From contig CM060311.1 in NCBI GenBank assembly GCA_030674185.1, positions 97,207,013-97,271,012 on the forward strand: DNA of 64,000 nt. Reading direction: 5' to 3'. Below, in pieces: positions 48,077-59,730 of the stretch; position 1 is the first letter of the stretch, and each line of letters begins with the position of its first letter. The notes beneath the pieces were generated by a model. It was not told the DNA's origin and did no database searches. It was given only the letters and a program-made list of their open reading frames with translations. This DNA comes from Monoplex corrugatus. Its lineage: Eukaryota; Mollusca; Gastropoda; Littorinimorpha; Ranellidae. The translations under genes were made by a program, and so were the position numbers.

Positions 48077-49880
48077 GCAGATCATGCCACAAGCTAGCTT
48101 TAAACATGACAATAAGAATATTGTAGAAATCTGTATTCATTGACAGGATTCTGACAGCACTCTTGTCAGTAAACAGTATGACTATACCAGTTACCACAGA
48201 CCTTGTCACCAGTGTATTTTACATATTGCCACATGATTGATTTACATTTAGAATATTCATTGATTTAATGACTGTGTGATACAAATGTTGAGCAGAGAGG
48301 GTTCTGTGAAGTGTATGTATGACACAGCTAAACAGGACCACCAAATTCCAGACAGAAAGGGCAGCAACAGACACTAGCACTTCCCTCTGTTATTGCTCTG
48401 TGTCTTCAGGATCATGTAGAGCCAAACCTGCAGGCAAAAAGTGCATGACTACATCAAGAAAGAAACAATGACATTATCATTTGGAAATGCTGTTTAGATA
48501 CATTGTCAGAATTTTGAAAAAAAAAAATACTGAAGCATCAGAAACTTACGCCATTTTCAGAACTGTCAGGTCCATCTTCTAGTGATCGCCTCACCCATCG
48601 AAAACAGTTATTCCTCAAAACATTAATGATAAGTGAAATATATGAATTTTCTTATTTCAGAAGACTTGTGGTAGTAATTGAATAACCAAGATTATCTTAA
48701 AATTCTTAAAATTCTATCAATTCTGGAAAGACAGTTTTTTGTTTTTCTTTAATCTGACTGTGTCCAAATCTGTTCAAGGAAGAAGTGAGAAATTTACATC
48801 TGTTGTTGTTTGCTCCGATGATGGGCGGGAGAAACCCTGTGTCAGTTACGTTATTGTCAATGTATTCAGGTTTTCAGGTGTTAGCAAAGTTTCTTGATGT
48901 TGAAATCAGGTGCTGAGCAGAACATTTTATTTCACACCATGCAGTGTTGACAGGACTGTACAGAACCTGATGACTTAGACAGTTTTGTCCAACCTGTGTG
49001 AATATGTTTTTGCACTGTGCCTCCTGATACACAAGGGAAAAACTATTTCAGTTGATGTAAATGAGCCATGGATGTCAAGTTTTCCTAGTTTTCCATCACT
49101 CTTGGAAAACACACCACCACTTACAGACTGAAGCATCCTGTTGATGCTTGTCTCCATGTTGTGTGTACAACCTCATCTTTGCTTTCAGAACAAAAGCAGG
49201 ACTATCCAGTTAACACCCAAACTTTCTATCACTTTGAAGGTATTATAGAAATTAAAACACACTGAGTAACTGAAAAAAATTGTGCCATCTCAGAAACACA
49301 GAAAATGGACATAGATTAGGCCTGTTTTATGGATGGAAAGCATCACGTGAAGTAACTCACACATTATGAACAGTTTTGTGTTTTTGTGTCTCCATGGAAT
49401 TCAATGATGCAGTTAGTTATCACACTGAAGATCGCTTCAAGTGTACAGTGTAGCTTTTACTTCACTCGCAGTAATGTTGACTTCAACGCACTTCAGAAAT
49501 TGGGTGAAACTGTGCTGAATCAGTTCAAAATTTCTGCTGTTTGTCTCTTGAATTCAGTGCTCCTTTTTACTTTTATTGTTTGTTTTGTTCTGTTCTGTTC
49601 TGTTTTGTTTTGTTTTGTTTTGTTTTCTGTATGCTTGATTATTTGTGTTAACTTAAAAAGTTGTGTCGTCTTTGTTTCATTCATTAAAATTAAACAAACA
49701 GTCGTCCTAGATTTTGTTGACCTCATAGTGTTGATTTTTGTCAGTGTTGGCAAACATTTTGAGTAATCTTATACATTTTCTGAATCCCTGTCCTGAGTGA
49801 AAGATTATCATCAAAGTTGTTTGGTTTGGTTAGGTTTGATATGTTGTTTTGTTATGTTCAATTGACGTTCACTGTGACAG
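48077..49880. other. Long unique intron with a degenerate exon copy at its start
   Basis: About 1.8 kb without arrays. At 48141-48170 TGACAGGATTCTGACAGCAC + TCTTGTCAGT closely resembles TGACAGGACTTTGACGGCAC + TCTGTCAGT at the next exon boundary (49875-49903). If used with donor GTCAGT, it would be an 18-nt phase-0 microexon, DSDSTL (48147-48164). The rest shows no conserved frame. A TGTTT/TTCTG repeat lies at 49577-49627. Confidence 0.45.
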
Positions 49881-50014
49881 GACTTTGACGGCACTCTGTC
49901 AGTGAAGTCCACAGCACGGGATGAGTCACCAGGACCAGGCAAAATATCACCACTGGACAGGCTGGAGGAGGAGCGCAAAAAGAAAGCTGACATGTTGGCT
50001 GCTGCTGCTGACAA
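49881..50014 (+). CDS. CEP164: CEP164 exon, entry to the coiled coil
   Basis: Acceptor ACTGTGACAG and donor GTAAGT flank 134 bases, phase 0 to 2. The peptide starts DFDGTLSVKSTARDESPGPG; its second half, LDRLEEERKKKADMLAAAAD, is charged and helical and starts the coiled coil. The last codon (AA) is completed by A of the exon at 56325 to give K. Reading on past the donor gives AAG TAA, an immediate stop, so the exon does not run into the open frame of the 54-bp array. Vertebrate CEP164 likewise passes from a disordered acidic region to a long Glu/Arg/Lys-rich coiled coil. Confidence 0.85.
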
Positions 50015-50047
50015 GTAAGTTTTGGTTTTTGTTGTTTTATTCTGTAT

Positions 50048-53000
50048 ATGTCTGGTGATGCTACTGTTGCTGATATATCTGTGTTATATTGTATGGCAGC
50101 TCTAAGTATTGATGCTACTGTTGCTGATATATCTGTGTTATATTGTATGGCAGCTCTAAGTATTGATGCTACTGTTGCTGATATATCTGTGTTATATGGT
50201 ATGGCAGCTCTAAGTATTGATGCTACTGTTGCTGATATATCTGTGTTATATTGTATGGCAGCTCTAAGTATTGATGCTACTGTTGCTGATATATCTGTGT
50301 TATATTGTATGGCAGCTCTAAGTATTGATGCTACTGTTGCTGATATATCTGTGTTATATGGTATGGTAGCTCTAAGTATTGATGCTACTGTTGCTGATAT
50401 ATCTGTGTTATATGGTATGGTAGCTCTAAGTATTGATGCTACTGTTGCTGATATATCTGTGTTATATTGTGTGGCAGCTCTAAGCATTGATGCTACTGTT
50501 GCTGATATATCTGTGTTATATGGTGTGGTAGCTCTAAGTATTGATGCTACTGTTGCTGATATATCTGTGTTATATTGTGTGGCAGCTCTAAGTATTGATG
50601 CTACTGTTGCTGATATATCTGTGTTATATGGTATGGCAGCTCTAAGTGTTGATGCTACTGTTGCTGATATATCTGTGTTATATTGTATGGCAGCTCTGAG
50701 TGTTGATGCTACTGTTGCTGATATATCTGTGTTATATTGTATGGTAGCTCTGAGTGTTGATGCTACTGTTGCTGATATATCTGTGTTATATGGTATGGTA
50801 GCTCTAAGCATTGATGCTACTGTTGCTGATATATCTGTGTTATATGGTATGGCAGCTCTAAGTATTGATGCTACTGTTGCTGATATATCTGTGTTATATT
50901 GTATGGCAGCTCTAAGTATTGATGCTACTGTTGCTGATATATCTGTGTTATATTGTATGGCAGCTCAAAACATTGATGCTACTGTTGCTGATATATCTGT
51001 GTTATATGGTATGGCAGCTCTAAGTGTTGATGCTACTGTTGCTGATATATCTGTGTTATATTGTATGGCAGCTCTGAGTGTTGATGCTATTGTTGCTGAT
51101 ATATCTGTGTTATATTGTATGGCAGCTCTGAGTGTTGATGCTACTGTTGCTGATATATCTGTGTTATATTGTATGGCAGCTGAAAACATTGATGCTACTG
51201 TTGCTGATATATCTGTGTTATATTGTATGGCAGCTGAAAACATTGATGCTACTGTTGCTGATATATCTGTGTTATATGGTGTGGCAGCTCTAAGCATTGA
51301 TGCTACTGTTGCTGATATATCTGTGTTATATGGTGTGGCAGCTCTAAGCATTGATGCTACTGTTGCTGATATATCTGTGTTATATTGTATGGCAGCTGAA
51401 AACATTGATGCTACTGTTGCTGATATATCTGTGTTATATGGTATGGCAGCTCTAAGTATTGATGCTACTGTTGCTGATATATCTGTGTTATATTGTATGG
51501 CAGCTCTAAGCATTGATGCTACTGTTGCTGATATATCTGTGTTATATTGTGTGGCAGCTCTAAGCATTGATGCTACTGTTGCTGATATATCTGTGTTATA
51601 TTGTATGGCAGCTCTAAGTATTGATGCTACTGTTGCTGATATATCTGTGTTATATGGTATGGCAGCTCTAAGCATTGATGCTACTGTTGCTGATATATCT
51701 GTGTCATATTGTATGGCAGCTCTAAGTATTGATGCTACTGTTGCTGATATATCTGTGTTATATGGTATAGCAGCTCTAAGTATTGATGCTACTGTTGCTG
51801 ATATATCTGTGTTATATTGTATGGCAGCTCTAAGCATTGATGCTACTGTTGCTGATATATCTGTGTTATATTGTATGGTAGCTCTGAGTGTTGATGCTAC
51901 TGTTGCTGATATATCTGTGTTATATTGTATGGTAGCTCTAAGTATTGATGCTACTGTTGCTGATATATCTGTGTTATATGGTATGGCAGCTCTAAGCATT
52001 GATGCTACTGTTGCTGATATATCTGTGTTATATGGTATGGCAGCTCTAAGTATTGATGCTACTGTTGCTGATATATCTGTGTTATATGGTATAGCAGCTC
52101 TAAGTATTGATGCTACTGTTGCTGATATATCTGTGTTATATTGTATGGCAGCTCTAAGCATTGATGCTACTGTTGCTGATATATCTGTGTTATATTGTAT
52201 GGCAGCTCTAAGCATTGATGCTACTGTTGCTGATATATCTGTGTTATATTGTATGGCAGCCCTAAGTATTGATGCTACTGTTGCTGATATATCTGTGTTA
52301 TATTGTGTGGCAGCTCTGAGTGTTGATGCTACTGTTGCTGATATATCTGTGTTATATTGTATGGCAGCTCTAAGTATTGACGCTACTGTTGCTGATATAT
52401 CTGTGTTATATTGTATGGCAGCTCTAAGCATTGATGCTACTGTTGCTGATATATCTGTGTTATATGGTATAGCAGCTCTAAGTATTGATGCTACTGTTGC
52501 TGATATATCTGTGTTATATTGTATGGCAGCTCTAAGTATTGATGCTACTGTTGCTGATATATCTGTGTTATATTGTGTGGTAGCTCTAAGCATTGATGCT
52601 ACTGTTGCTGATATATCTGTGTTATATGGTATGGCAGCTCTGAGTGTTGATGCTACTGTTGCTGATATATCTGTGTTATATTGTATGGTAGCTCTAAGTA
52701 TTGATGCTACTGTTGCTGATATATCTGTGTTATATTGTATGGTAGCTCTAAGTATTGATGCTACTGTTGCTGATATATCTGTGTTATATTGTATGGCAGC
52801 TCTAAGTATTGATGCTACTGTTGCTGATATATCTGTGTTATATTGTATGGCAGCTCTGAGTATTGATGCTACTATTGCTGATATATCTGTGTTATATTGT
52901 ATGGCAGCTCTGAGTGTTGATGCTACTGTTGCTGATATATCTGTGTTATATGGTATGGCAGCTCTAAGTGTTGATGCTACTGTTGCTGATATATCTGTGT

Positions 53001-53061
53001 TATATTGTATGGCAGCTCTGAGTGTTGATGCTACTGTTGCTGATATATCTGTGTTATATTG
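50048..53061. repeat. 54-bp minisatellite array, left part
   Basis: The unit is GCTCTAAGTATTGATGCTAC + TGTTGCTGATATATCTGTGT + TATATTGTATGGCA, about 56 copies without indels. It starts about 34 bases after the exon donor at 50014. The period is 18 codons and there is no stop, so the plus strand is open for 1004 codons (unit ALSIDATVADISVLYCMA) and the minus strand for hundreds more. Differences between units are confined to a few positions (AGTATT/AGCATT/AGTGTT, CTA/CTG, TTG/TGG, GCA/GTA). Intronic by splice phase. Confidence 0.95.
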
Positions 53062-54884
53062 AAGTCTCTCACTGCGAAAAGGAAAAGTGGCAGATTCAGT
53101 CAAATTCATGGTAGCCAACCAAGCCATCCCCACTGTCACAGAAGAGCCAGTAAAAAGTCTCGGAAGATGGTATGATGACTCCTGAAAGACACACAAAGGG
53201 GATGTGAAACCAAGCAAACAGCAGAAGAAGGCCTGAAGAAAATAGATAACTGCGGACTGCCAGGCAAATACAAAGTCTGGTGTCTACAGTTCATGCTGAT
53301 ACCAAAGCTGCTGTGGCCACTGCTAATCTATGACATTTGCACCAGCACAGTCGAAGCAATGGAAGCCAAAATCAACAAATACACAAGAAAATGGCTCGGT
53401 GTCCCACCTGGTCTCACTGATGTTGCATTCTACTGTCGTCAAGCAATGCTGAAGCTACCTCTGAAATCCATAGTGGAGGAATACAAAGTTGGAAAAGCAA
53501 GACTGTTGAGCATGCTGGAGGAATCGGAGGACAATATCGTGAGAGCAGTTCATCCAAAGCTGAGAACTGGCAGAAAGTGGAAAGTCCAAGAGGCTGTAAA
53601 CAATGCCAAGAGAAACCTCAGCAAGAAATAATTGGACACACGCAAACCAACAGACAGGGACTGGGAGCAACAAAAATGCAGTGGTGGTCCAAAGCCAAAG
53701 GGAAGGAAAAAAGAGACATGATCATACAGGAGTTGAAGGAAGAAGAAGATGTCAAAAGAGTGCAGAAGGCAGTCCAGCAAGGTCAACAGGGGCAATGGAC
53801 AACATGGGACAGTGCACTCCAAAGAAGTCTCAGCTGGAACGATATGTGGCACATGGCTCCTCTAAGGATAAGCTTCCTCCTCAGATCTGTATATGACCTG
53901 CTCCCCTCGAATGCAAACTTAGTGAAATGGGGGAAAGCAGACGACCCAGCATGTCCGCTCTGTCAGAAGAAACAAACAGTGGAACATGTCCTAAGCTCTT
54001 GCAAAGTAGCGCTAGCCCAAGGAAGGTATACATGGAGGCACAACCAAGTTCTGAAAGTGATCACAGATGTGGTTAGCGAAAAAACCATGACCCCAAATGC
54101 ACCAATTGCTATGACAACGTTCTACAAAGCAGGAGGGAAACAGGTCTGGCCCGAAAGGGCTATGACAACCAGCACATTGCCAAAGGGTCTTCTGGATGGA
54201 GCAGTCGACTGGGAGTGTACAGCAGACCTCCCAGAGTGGAGAAATTACCCAGATGTCATCAGCAAGACAGGCATGAGACCAGACATCGCTCTCCACTCTG
54301 ACTCCTCGAAACAAGTGATTCTGATAGAACTCACTGTGCCATACGAAAGCAGAATGGAAGAAGCACATATCTACAAGACCGAAAAATACGCCGGTCTTGC
54401 CAGCACCCTGAAGAAAGCAGGTCTGCGGGTCAAAATCTTCGCCATAGAGGTCGGGGCAAGAGGGTTTGTGGGCACCTCCGCTTATGATCTCATGAAACAA
54501 CTCGCCATTTCTGGGAAGAAGAGGACTAGAGCCCTTAAAGCGATGGCAGAGGCAGCAGAAAGGAGCTCAAGCTGGATCTGGGCAAGGAGGAACCAAAAAA
54601 GTGAACTTCATAAGGATTAAGTTCCCTACAGATGATGTGTGCCCCGTTAGCACATTGGTAAAACCGCGTACCGCAGTTCTGAAGCGCAGAATCGCCCAGG
54701 TTCAATCCCCGGCGTGGGAAAAAAAAAAAATAGACAACAGCAGAAGGGCATCCAGGAGTCATGACCTGGATGTGGCCCGGCCCCCCGAGAGTGTAAGGAA
54801 TTCAGGGCCGAAACACTTGTCTAAAGGGGGTTACTTCTCTGAAGACCTTCTGTTGTCTAGCTCTCCCTAGAGTTTCTTTCTACC
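53062..54884 (+). mobile_element. LINE with restriction-like endonuclease (R2/NeSL/Hero type), 5'-truncated
   Basis: The sequence interrupts the 54-bp array. It holds the C-terminal third of a non-LTR reverse transcriptase: the thumb motif PVKSLGRWYDDS (53149-53182), GLPGKYKVWCLQFMLIPKLL and ARLLSMLEES, then a frame change near 53600 and an open frame to the stop at 54620. This last part contains a CX2CX7HX4C zinc knuckle (CPLCQKKQTVEHVLSSC) and a PD-(D/E)XK restriction-like endonuclease (RPDIAL, then LIELTVPYE, then KTEKYAGL). A stop codon (TGA at 53184) and the frame change make it inactive. The array resumes in register on the right (TATGGTAGCTCTAAG) with no duplicated or lost bases. About 260 bases of 3' sequence follow the stop. 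The class is clear; the exact clade is inference. Confidence 0.85.
54635..54718 (+). other. tRNA-like segment in the 3' part of the LINE
   Basis: GTTAGCACATTGGTAAAACC resembles an A box and CCAGGTTCAATCCCCGGCG is a good B box. The whole ends in GTGGGAAAAAAAAAA. An imperfect hairpin (CCGCAGTTCTGAAGCGCAGA) occupies the anticodon arm position. It may be the head of a SINE sharing the LINE's tail or a tRNA-like 3' untranslated region; I do not claim a functional tRNA. Confidence 0.55.
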
Positions 54885-55765
54885 TATGGTAGCTCTAAGT
54901 GTTGATGCTACTGTTGCTGATATATCTGTGTTATATGGTGTGGCAGCTCTGAGTGTTGATGCTACTGTTGCTGATATATCTGTGTTATATTGTATGGTAG
55001 CTCTGAGTGTTGATGCTACTGTTGCTGATATATCTGTGTTATATTGTATGGTAGCTCTAAGTATTGATGCTACTGTTGCTGATATATCTGTGTTATATTG
55101 TATGGTAGCTCTAAGTATTGATGCTACTGTTGCTGATATATCTGTGTTATATTGTGTGGCAGCTCTAAGTATTGATGCTACTGTTGCTGATATATCTGTG
55201 TTATATGGTATGGCAGCTCTAAGTATTGATGCTACTGTTGCTGATATATCTGTGTTATATTGTATGGTAGCTCTAAGTATTGATGCTACTGTTGCTGATA
55301 TATCTGTGTTATATGGTGTGGCAGCTCTAAGTATTGATGCTACTGTTGCTGATATATCTGTGTTATATGGTATGGCAGCTCTAAGTATTGATGCTACTGT
55401 TGCTGATATATCTGTGTTATATTGTATGGTAGCTCTAAGTATTGATGCTACTGTTGCTGATATATCTGTGTTATATTGTATGGCAGCTCTGAGTATTGAT
55501 GCTACTGTTGCTGATATATCTGTGTTATATGGTGTGGCAGCTCTGAGTGTTGATGCTACTGTTGCTGATATATCTGTGTTATATGGTGTGGCAGCTCTAA
55601 GCATTGATGCTACTGTTGCTGATATATCTGTGTTATATTGTGTGGCAGCTCAAAACATTGATGCTACAGTTGCTGATATATCTGTGTTATATGACATAGC
55701 AGCTCTAAGCATTGATGCTACTGTTGCTGATATATCTGTGTTATATGACATAGCAGCTCAAAGCA
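54885..55765. repeat. 54-bp minisatellite array, right part
   Basis: The same unit as 50048-53061 continues for about 16 copies after the LINE. The last units decay (TATGACATAGCAGCTCAAAG). Confidence 0.95.
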
Positions 55766-55855
55766 TGCAATGTGTGAGTTTCAAGAAGAATCCTATGATT
55801 TCTCTTTGCTGTGTCAATTGCTTTGTTGTTGTTTTGTTTTGTCTTTCTGTCACTC

Positions 55856-56185
55856 TGCTTCTTGCCACCCTTGCCACTGTCGCTGTCCTCTTGCCACCCT
55901 TGCCACTGTCGCTGTCCTCTTGCCACCCTTGCCACTGTCGCTGTCCTCTTGCCACCCTTGCCACTGTCGCTGTCCTCTTGCCACCCTTGCCACTGTCGCT
56001 GTCCTCTTGCCACCCTTCCCACTGTCGCTGTCCTCTTGCCACCCTTGCCACTGTCGCTGTCCTCTTGCCACCCTTGCCACTGTCGCTGTCCTCTTGCCAC
56101 CCTTGCCACTGTCTCTGTCCTCTTGCCACCCTTCCCACTGTCGCTGTCCTCTTGCCACCCTTCCCACTGTCGCTGTCCTCTGTGT
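55856..56185. repeat. 29-bp minisatellite array
   Basis: The unit is CTTGCCACCCTTGCCACTGT + CGCTGTCCT, about 11 copies, with CCTTCCCAC and CTGTCTCTG variants. It is pyrimidine-rich on the gene's sense strand and sits about 140 bases upstream of the next acceptor. Confidence 0.95.
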
Positions 56186-56324
56186 AATATGACATCAGTG
56201 TGTTGATGTGGGTATTTGCCCGCGTGTGTTGTCTTTATAGTTGCATTTTTACATTTATTTTGGTACAGATGAGCGGGTGTTTGCAACATGTGTTCGCTTT
56301 ACATCTGCTTTGATTTCGTTACAG

Positions 56325-56454
56325 ACGAGCTGAGCAAGACAAGCAGTACAAAGATGAAGAACAACGCATGAAAACAGCCAACGACCGAGCCTTGCAGGAG
56401 ATGCAGAGAAAGTTGGAGCGAGAACTGGAAAACGCCAAGTTGGAGTTGTTAGAG
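56325..56454 (+). CDS. CEP164: CEP164 exon, coiled coil
   Basis: Acceptor TTCGTTACAG and donor GAG|GTGCGC flank 130 bases. The first A completes a lysine codon from the exon at 49881. The peptide includes RAEQDKQYKDEEQRMKTAND and ends ELENAKLELLE. Leucines and methionines at heptad spacing among Glu, Lys, Arg and Gln mark a coiled coil, as in the central half of CEP164. It ends in phase 0. Confidence 0.87.
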
Positions 56455-57010
56455 GTGCGCAGCTTTATATGTTCTTGTGTGTTTGTGAGGAATGCTTCTG
56501 TCGCTGGTATACAAACACACTTAATATTATCATCATCATTTGATCCTGATCACTACAATCGTGTCATCTGTCCTTGTGTATTTATCATTCCCATCTTCGC
56601 ATGACAAGATTTGTAAATCACTAGTGCTGTATTATTTTTTCTGAATTAGAAAAAGAACATTCAGATGTCTTCCATTTTACAGTGTTGGATGCTTGTATGT
56701 TTTGTGTTTTGCATTTGAAAAAAATTTTATTATTAAAAAAAAAATGAAAATGATGTCTCGTTATTGTCATAAATTGAGTTGTGCAGGATGTTTCATTAGT
56801 TTCATAAACTGAGGTATGTGTTTTACAGATAACCTGCCTGGCAGTGTGAGATCTCTTCTTCCACTTTGTCGCTCAGTTTGTGTTCTTGACTTATCATGAC
56901 AAAGACTGGAGCTCCCACCATCGTCCATGGTGATGGAGATAGATGAGATGAGATGAGTTTTATATATAAAAGTGCTCAACAGTGTTAAAAGTGTCGTATT
57001 GTACCTGCAG
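56455..57010. other. Intron sequence
   Basis: About 550 bases, AT-rich with A and T runs. Nothing is recognised apart from a weak ATGAGATGAGATGAG run near 56942. Confidence 0.5.
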
Positions 57011-57108
57011 GACAAGGATGCCAGGCTGAAGAAGATCAAAGACGACATTCTCAGGGAACAGCAGGCGGAAGAACGGCGAATCAAGGATGAAAATCGTCAA
57101 GCCGTCAA
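57011..57108 (+). CDS. CEP164: CEP164 exon, coiled coil
   Basis: Acceptor GTACCTGCAG and donor AA|GTCAGT flank 98 bases, phase 0 to 2. The peptide starts DKDARLKKIKDDILREQQAE and ends ENRQAV plus the AA of an Asn codon. It is Glu/Lys/Arg/Gln-rich with heptad-like hydrophobics. The donor GTCAGT shows this gene tolerates that non-optimal site. Confidence 0.87.
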
Positions 57109-57266
57109 GTCAGTATTGTTCTTGTGTTGTTTGCTCAGCACAGTTTGATGGTGTTTTCAGTTTGGCTAAAAGTAACCAGTCAGTGTTAATATAGTGGACA
57201 GAGGATGCTAGTTTTAGATCATGATCAATACAGATCTTGGTAGATACATGCACATGTGGGCATGCA

Positions 57267-57385
<119 letters not shown>

Positions 57386-57505
57386 AAACACACACACACA
57401 CAATGCACGCATGCACACACTCATGCACGCACACACATACATACGTGTATGCACTCGGGCACAAATGCATACACAAATACATAAATACATACATGTGCAG
57501 ACAAG

Positions 57506-57535
<30 letters not shown>

Positions 57536-57539
<4 letters not shown>

Positions 57540-58083
57540 TACATGTGCTGATATGATCTATGATTATACAAGTATTTTCACTGCTTTCCTTCTGCTATTT
57601 GAGTGAGGTATAGTTGCAGATATGTTTTATTTATACATCTTTTCATTTAGTATAGTTATCTTTTTTTTTTTCCAGTAGAGTGCTTTTGTATAGCTTGAGC
57701 ATTAAAATGATCTTTTTATTCATTATGATAACCGTTATAAAAGTTGAAGTAAAGTTGAAGTCAAGCTTTTTGTTGCTGACATTACAATAGGCCATTGTGG
57801 GCAGGGAATTACTCATTGAAGTGTTACAGACAAGGTTTATAATCAGTGATTGAACTGCCTTCCTTGACCCCCACCCCCAAAACAAACCACTGTCTCAAAA
57901 TGAATGAATAAACATTGAAAAAGAAGAAATTAAAAAAAGTCATGGAAAACTCATTTTCATCACAGATGTGGGAATTTATGAAAATTAAACATTCAACGTT
58001 ATGTTGTTATGAAAACAGTTGATTGAACAAACGCAGGTTTAACGTCTTAATGGTGTCACAGCCAGAGAGGTGCGACTCTTCTC
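57536..58083. other. Intron sequence
   Basis: About 550 AT-rich bases without a credible exon. Confidence 0.5.
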
Positions 58084-58461
58084 TCAAATCACACAGTTTT
58101 GATCTTCTTGTAAAAAAATCATTAAAACTCGACCACAAACAGCACAGACATGAAACAGACACCACTGAAAAACAGAAGACTTGAACTTTTTGAAATACCT
58201 ACCTGAAGTGAATATTTCTGATAGCTTTCTTGTTACAAATAATCTGAAAAGTATGTGTAGGCTCTGAAACAAACACTTCCCTTGCAAGCTGTAATTGACT
58301 TCCATGACATAATCATCCTTCCACACAAGTTCAGGACCACATAAATTTGACTTTATAGCAAAAAACCCTCCATTTCCCCCATCGACTGCTTCACAGGAAG
58401 TACTGGTTAAGGGAAAACACGAAAACAGCCACAAATTCACACTGCTCTTTGAGGCTTCCAC
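58084..58461 (-). other. Unassigned antisense open frame, possible exon of a nested gene
   Basis: Minus-strand open frame of 125 codons beginning at 58461 (MEASKSSVNLWLFSC). It includes LCGPELVWKDDYVMEVNYSL and HILFRLFVTRKLSEIFTS. A consensus donor (TTCAG|GTAGGT, about 58200-58206 read on the minus strand) falls just after IFTS. The local sequence is more complex and CpG-richer than the flanking intron, and translation is not repeat-driven. I cannot match it to a family. It could be the first coding exon of an antisense gene or a remnant of a mobile element. Confidence 0.25.
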
Positions 58462-58689
58462 CTGTTAGTCGCTATGTTGAAACGTGATGCCAGGAGCTCG
58501 GTCGCAGTGGTCCATTTAAACTCGTTCAAGGACACTATTAAATGAGAGAATAATGGCCAATGGAAAGAACTGTTACAACACTGTTTGAGCGCCGTAGGAA
58601 CAGGTTTAATTTTCGTGTGATTGATTTTGATACAAGAAAAATCAGTGAAATATGTCAGACACATATATTTAACACTTCCACAAGTGACA

Positions 58690-59480
58690 ATTACAGTGAC
58701 AGAAACTTGTATCTGACCAGACTACATTGAGATAATAATTATGATATAGTAGTAGGATTAATTGGTTACAGGCTCCGTACATTGATTTCAAAGCAAACTG
58801 AAAGGAGATGATTTACCTCCCTCTTTCAGACCTCTCCTCCTTTGACTGCCTTCCATGTATCATTGCTACTATAATAAAACATTGAAAAGAGACAGTTCAT
58901 GTCCTCATCCTGTGAACCCTTGCATCAGTCCGGTCTCTTTGGCAACCAGAATAATTTTATGGGGAAACAGAATCAACAATTATTTTCATCAGACTCATCA
59001 TTTGATGACTAGTTTATTGCTAGTGAAACACTGCTGTACTTTTTGTGCCAGTAATCTGTTATGTTTTGTAAGCTTGTATAGTGCGCTAGTCGCGTTACAT
59101 GATATCATCTGATACTGTGCTAGTATTTGAGCAAAGTTAGGTCTAGTGTAGTTAGAGTGTTGATAGTGATTTGTTTGCTGTGTCATGTTTGCACCTTTTG
59201 GGCTTTTGTGTTGGTTTGTTTACACTGTTTGTTACTGACTTTTCAGTCTGTCTTCAGTTTGTGCTATTGACTTTTCACAGTCTGTCTTTGATTTGTGTTT
59301 TCTTTTCTCATCTTGTTGTGTTTTGATTCTGTCTGTCTCTTTATTTAATTATATATTGTGATGTTTCGTGGTGTCCTCTTTCCTTCACAGTTTTTTTTCT
59401 GTCTCTTTTGTTGTTCAGATTGTCTGAAATGGCCTCTGTTTTTCAGTTTGTAGTACAGAATAGATGGAAACAAGTTTACC
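58690..59480. other. Intron sequence
   Basis: About 790 bases. The right half is T-rich with loose TTTTCAGTCTGTCTT repeats (59241-59290). No coding signal was seen. Confidence 0.5.
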
Positions 59481-59730
59481 TCTGTTGTATAGCAAAGTAG
59501 TTAACACAACAGACTACTGACACGAAGGTTGTGGGTTCGAAAAGTCCAAAACGTCATGGTGAGATTTTTCAGCCCCGCCGATTCTGACCCAAGATTTGAG
59601 CATGCCATAGGCTTGTTGGGATTGCTGGGACAGTTAAATCTCATCCTTTTTATTGATGCCTCTGAGAGTGTGGCTCAAATTTCCTGACCAACACTGTAGG
59701 TGTCTGTATCTTGTTGGACATGGTTGATGC
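59481..59730 (+). mobile_element. tRNA-derived SINE-like element
   Basis: The head TGTTGTATAGCAAAGTAGTT + AACACAACAGACTACTGAC, followed by the B-box-like GTGGGTTCGAAAAGTCC, is tRNA-like. A body (CCCCGCCGATTCTGACCCAA, GTTGGGATTGCTGGGACAGT) follows. One copy is in the window; assignment is inference. Confidence 0.55.

Noticed and set aside
50048..53062. 1004-codon plus-strand frame and 750-codon minus-strand frame
   Set aside because: Period 54 is a multiple of 3 with no stop on either strand. The upstream exon frame meets TAA at once, and no acceptor or start context leads into the array.
53293..54620. Host gene with a zinc finger and nuclease
   Set aside because: Thumb motif, zinc knuckle and endonuclease order identify a LINE remnant. 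It has internal stops and a frame change and sits inside a satellite.
55741..56289. Overlapping frames on both strands at the 29-bp array
   Set aside because: All frames of a pyrimidine-rich repeat without stops; no family resemblance.
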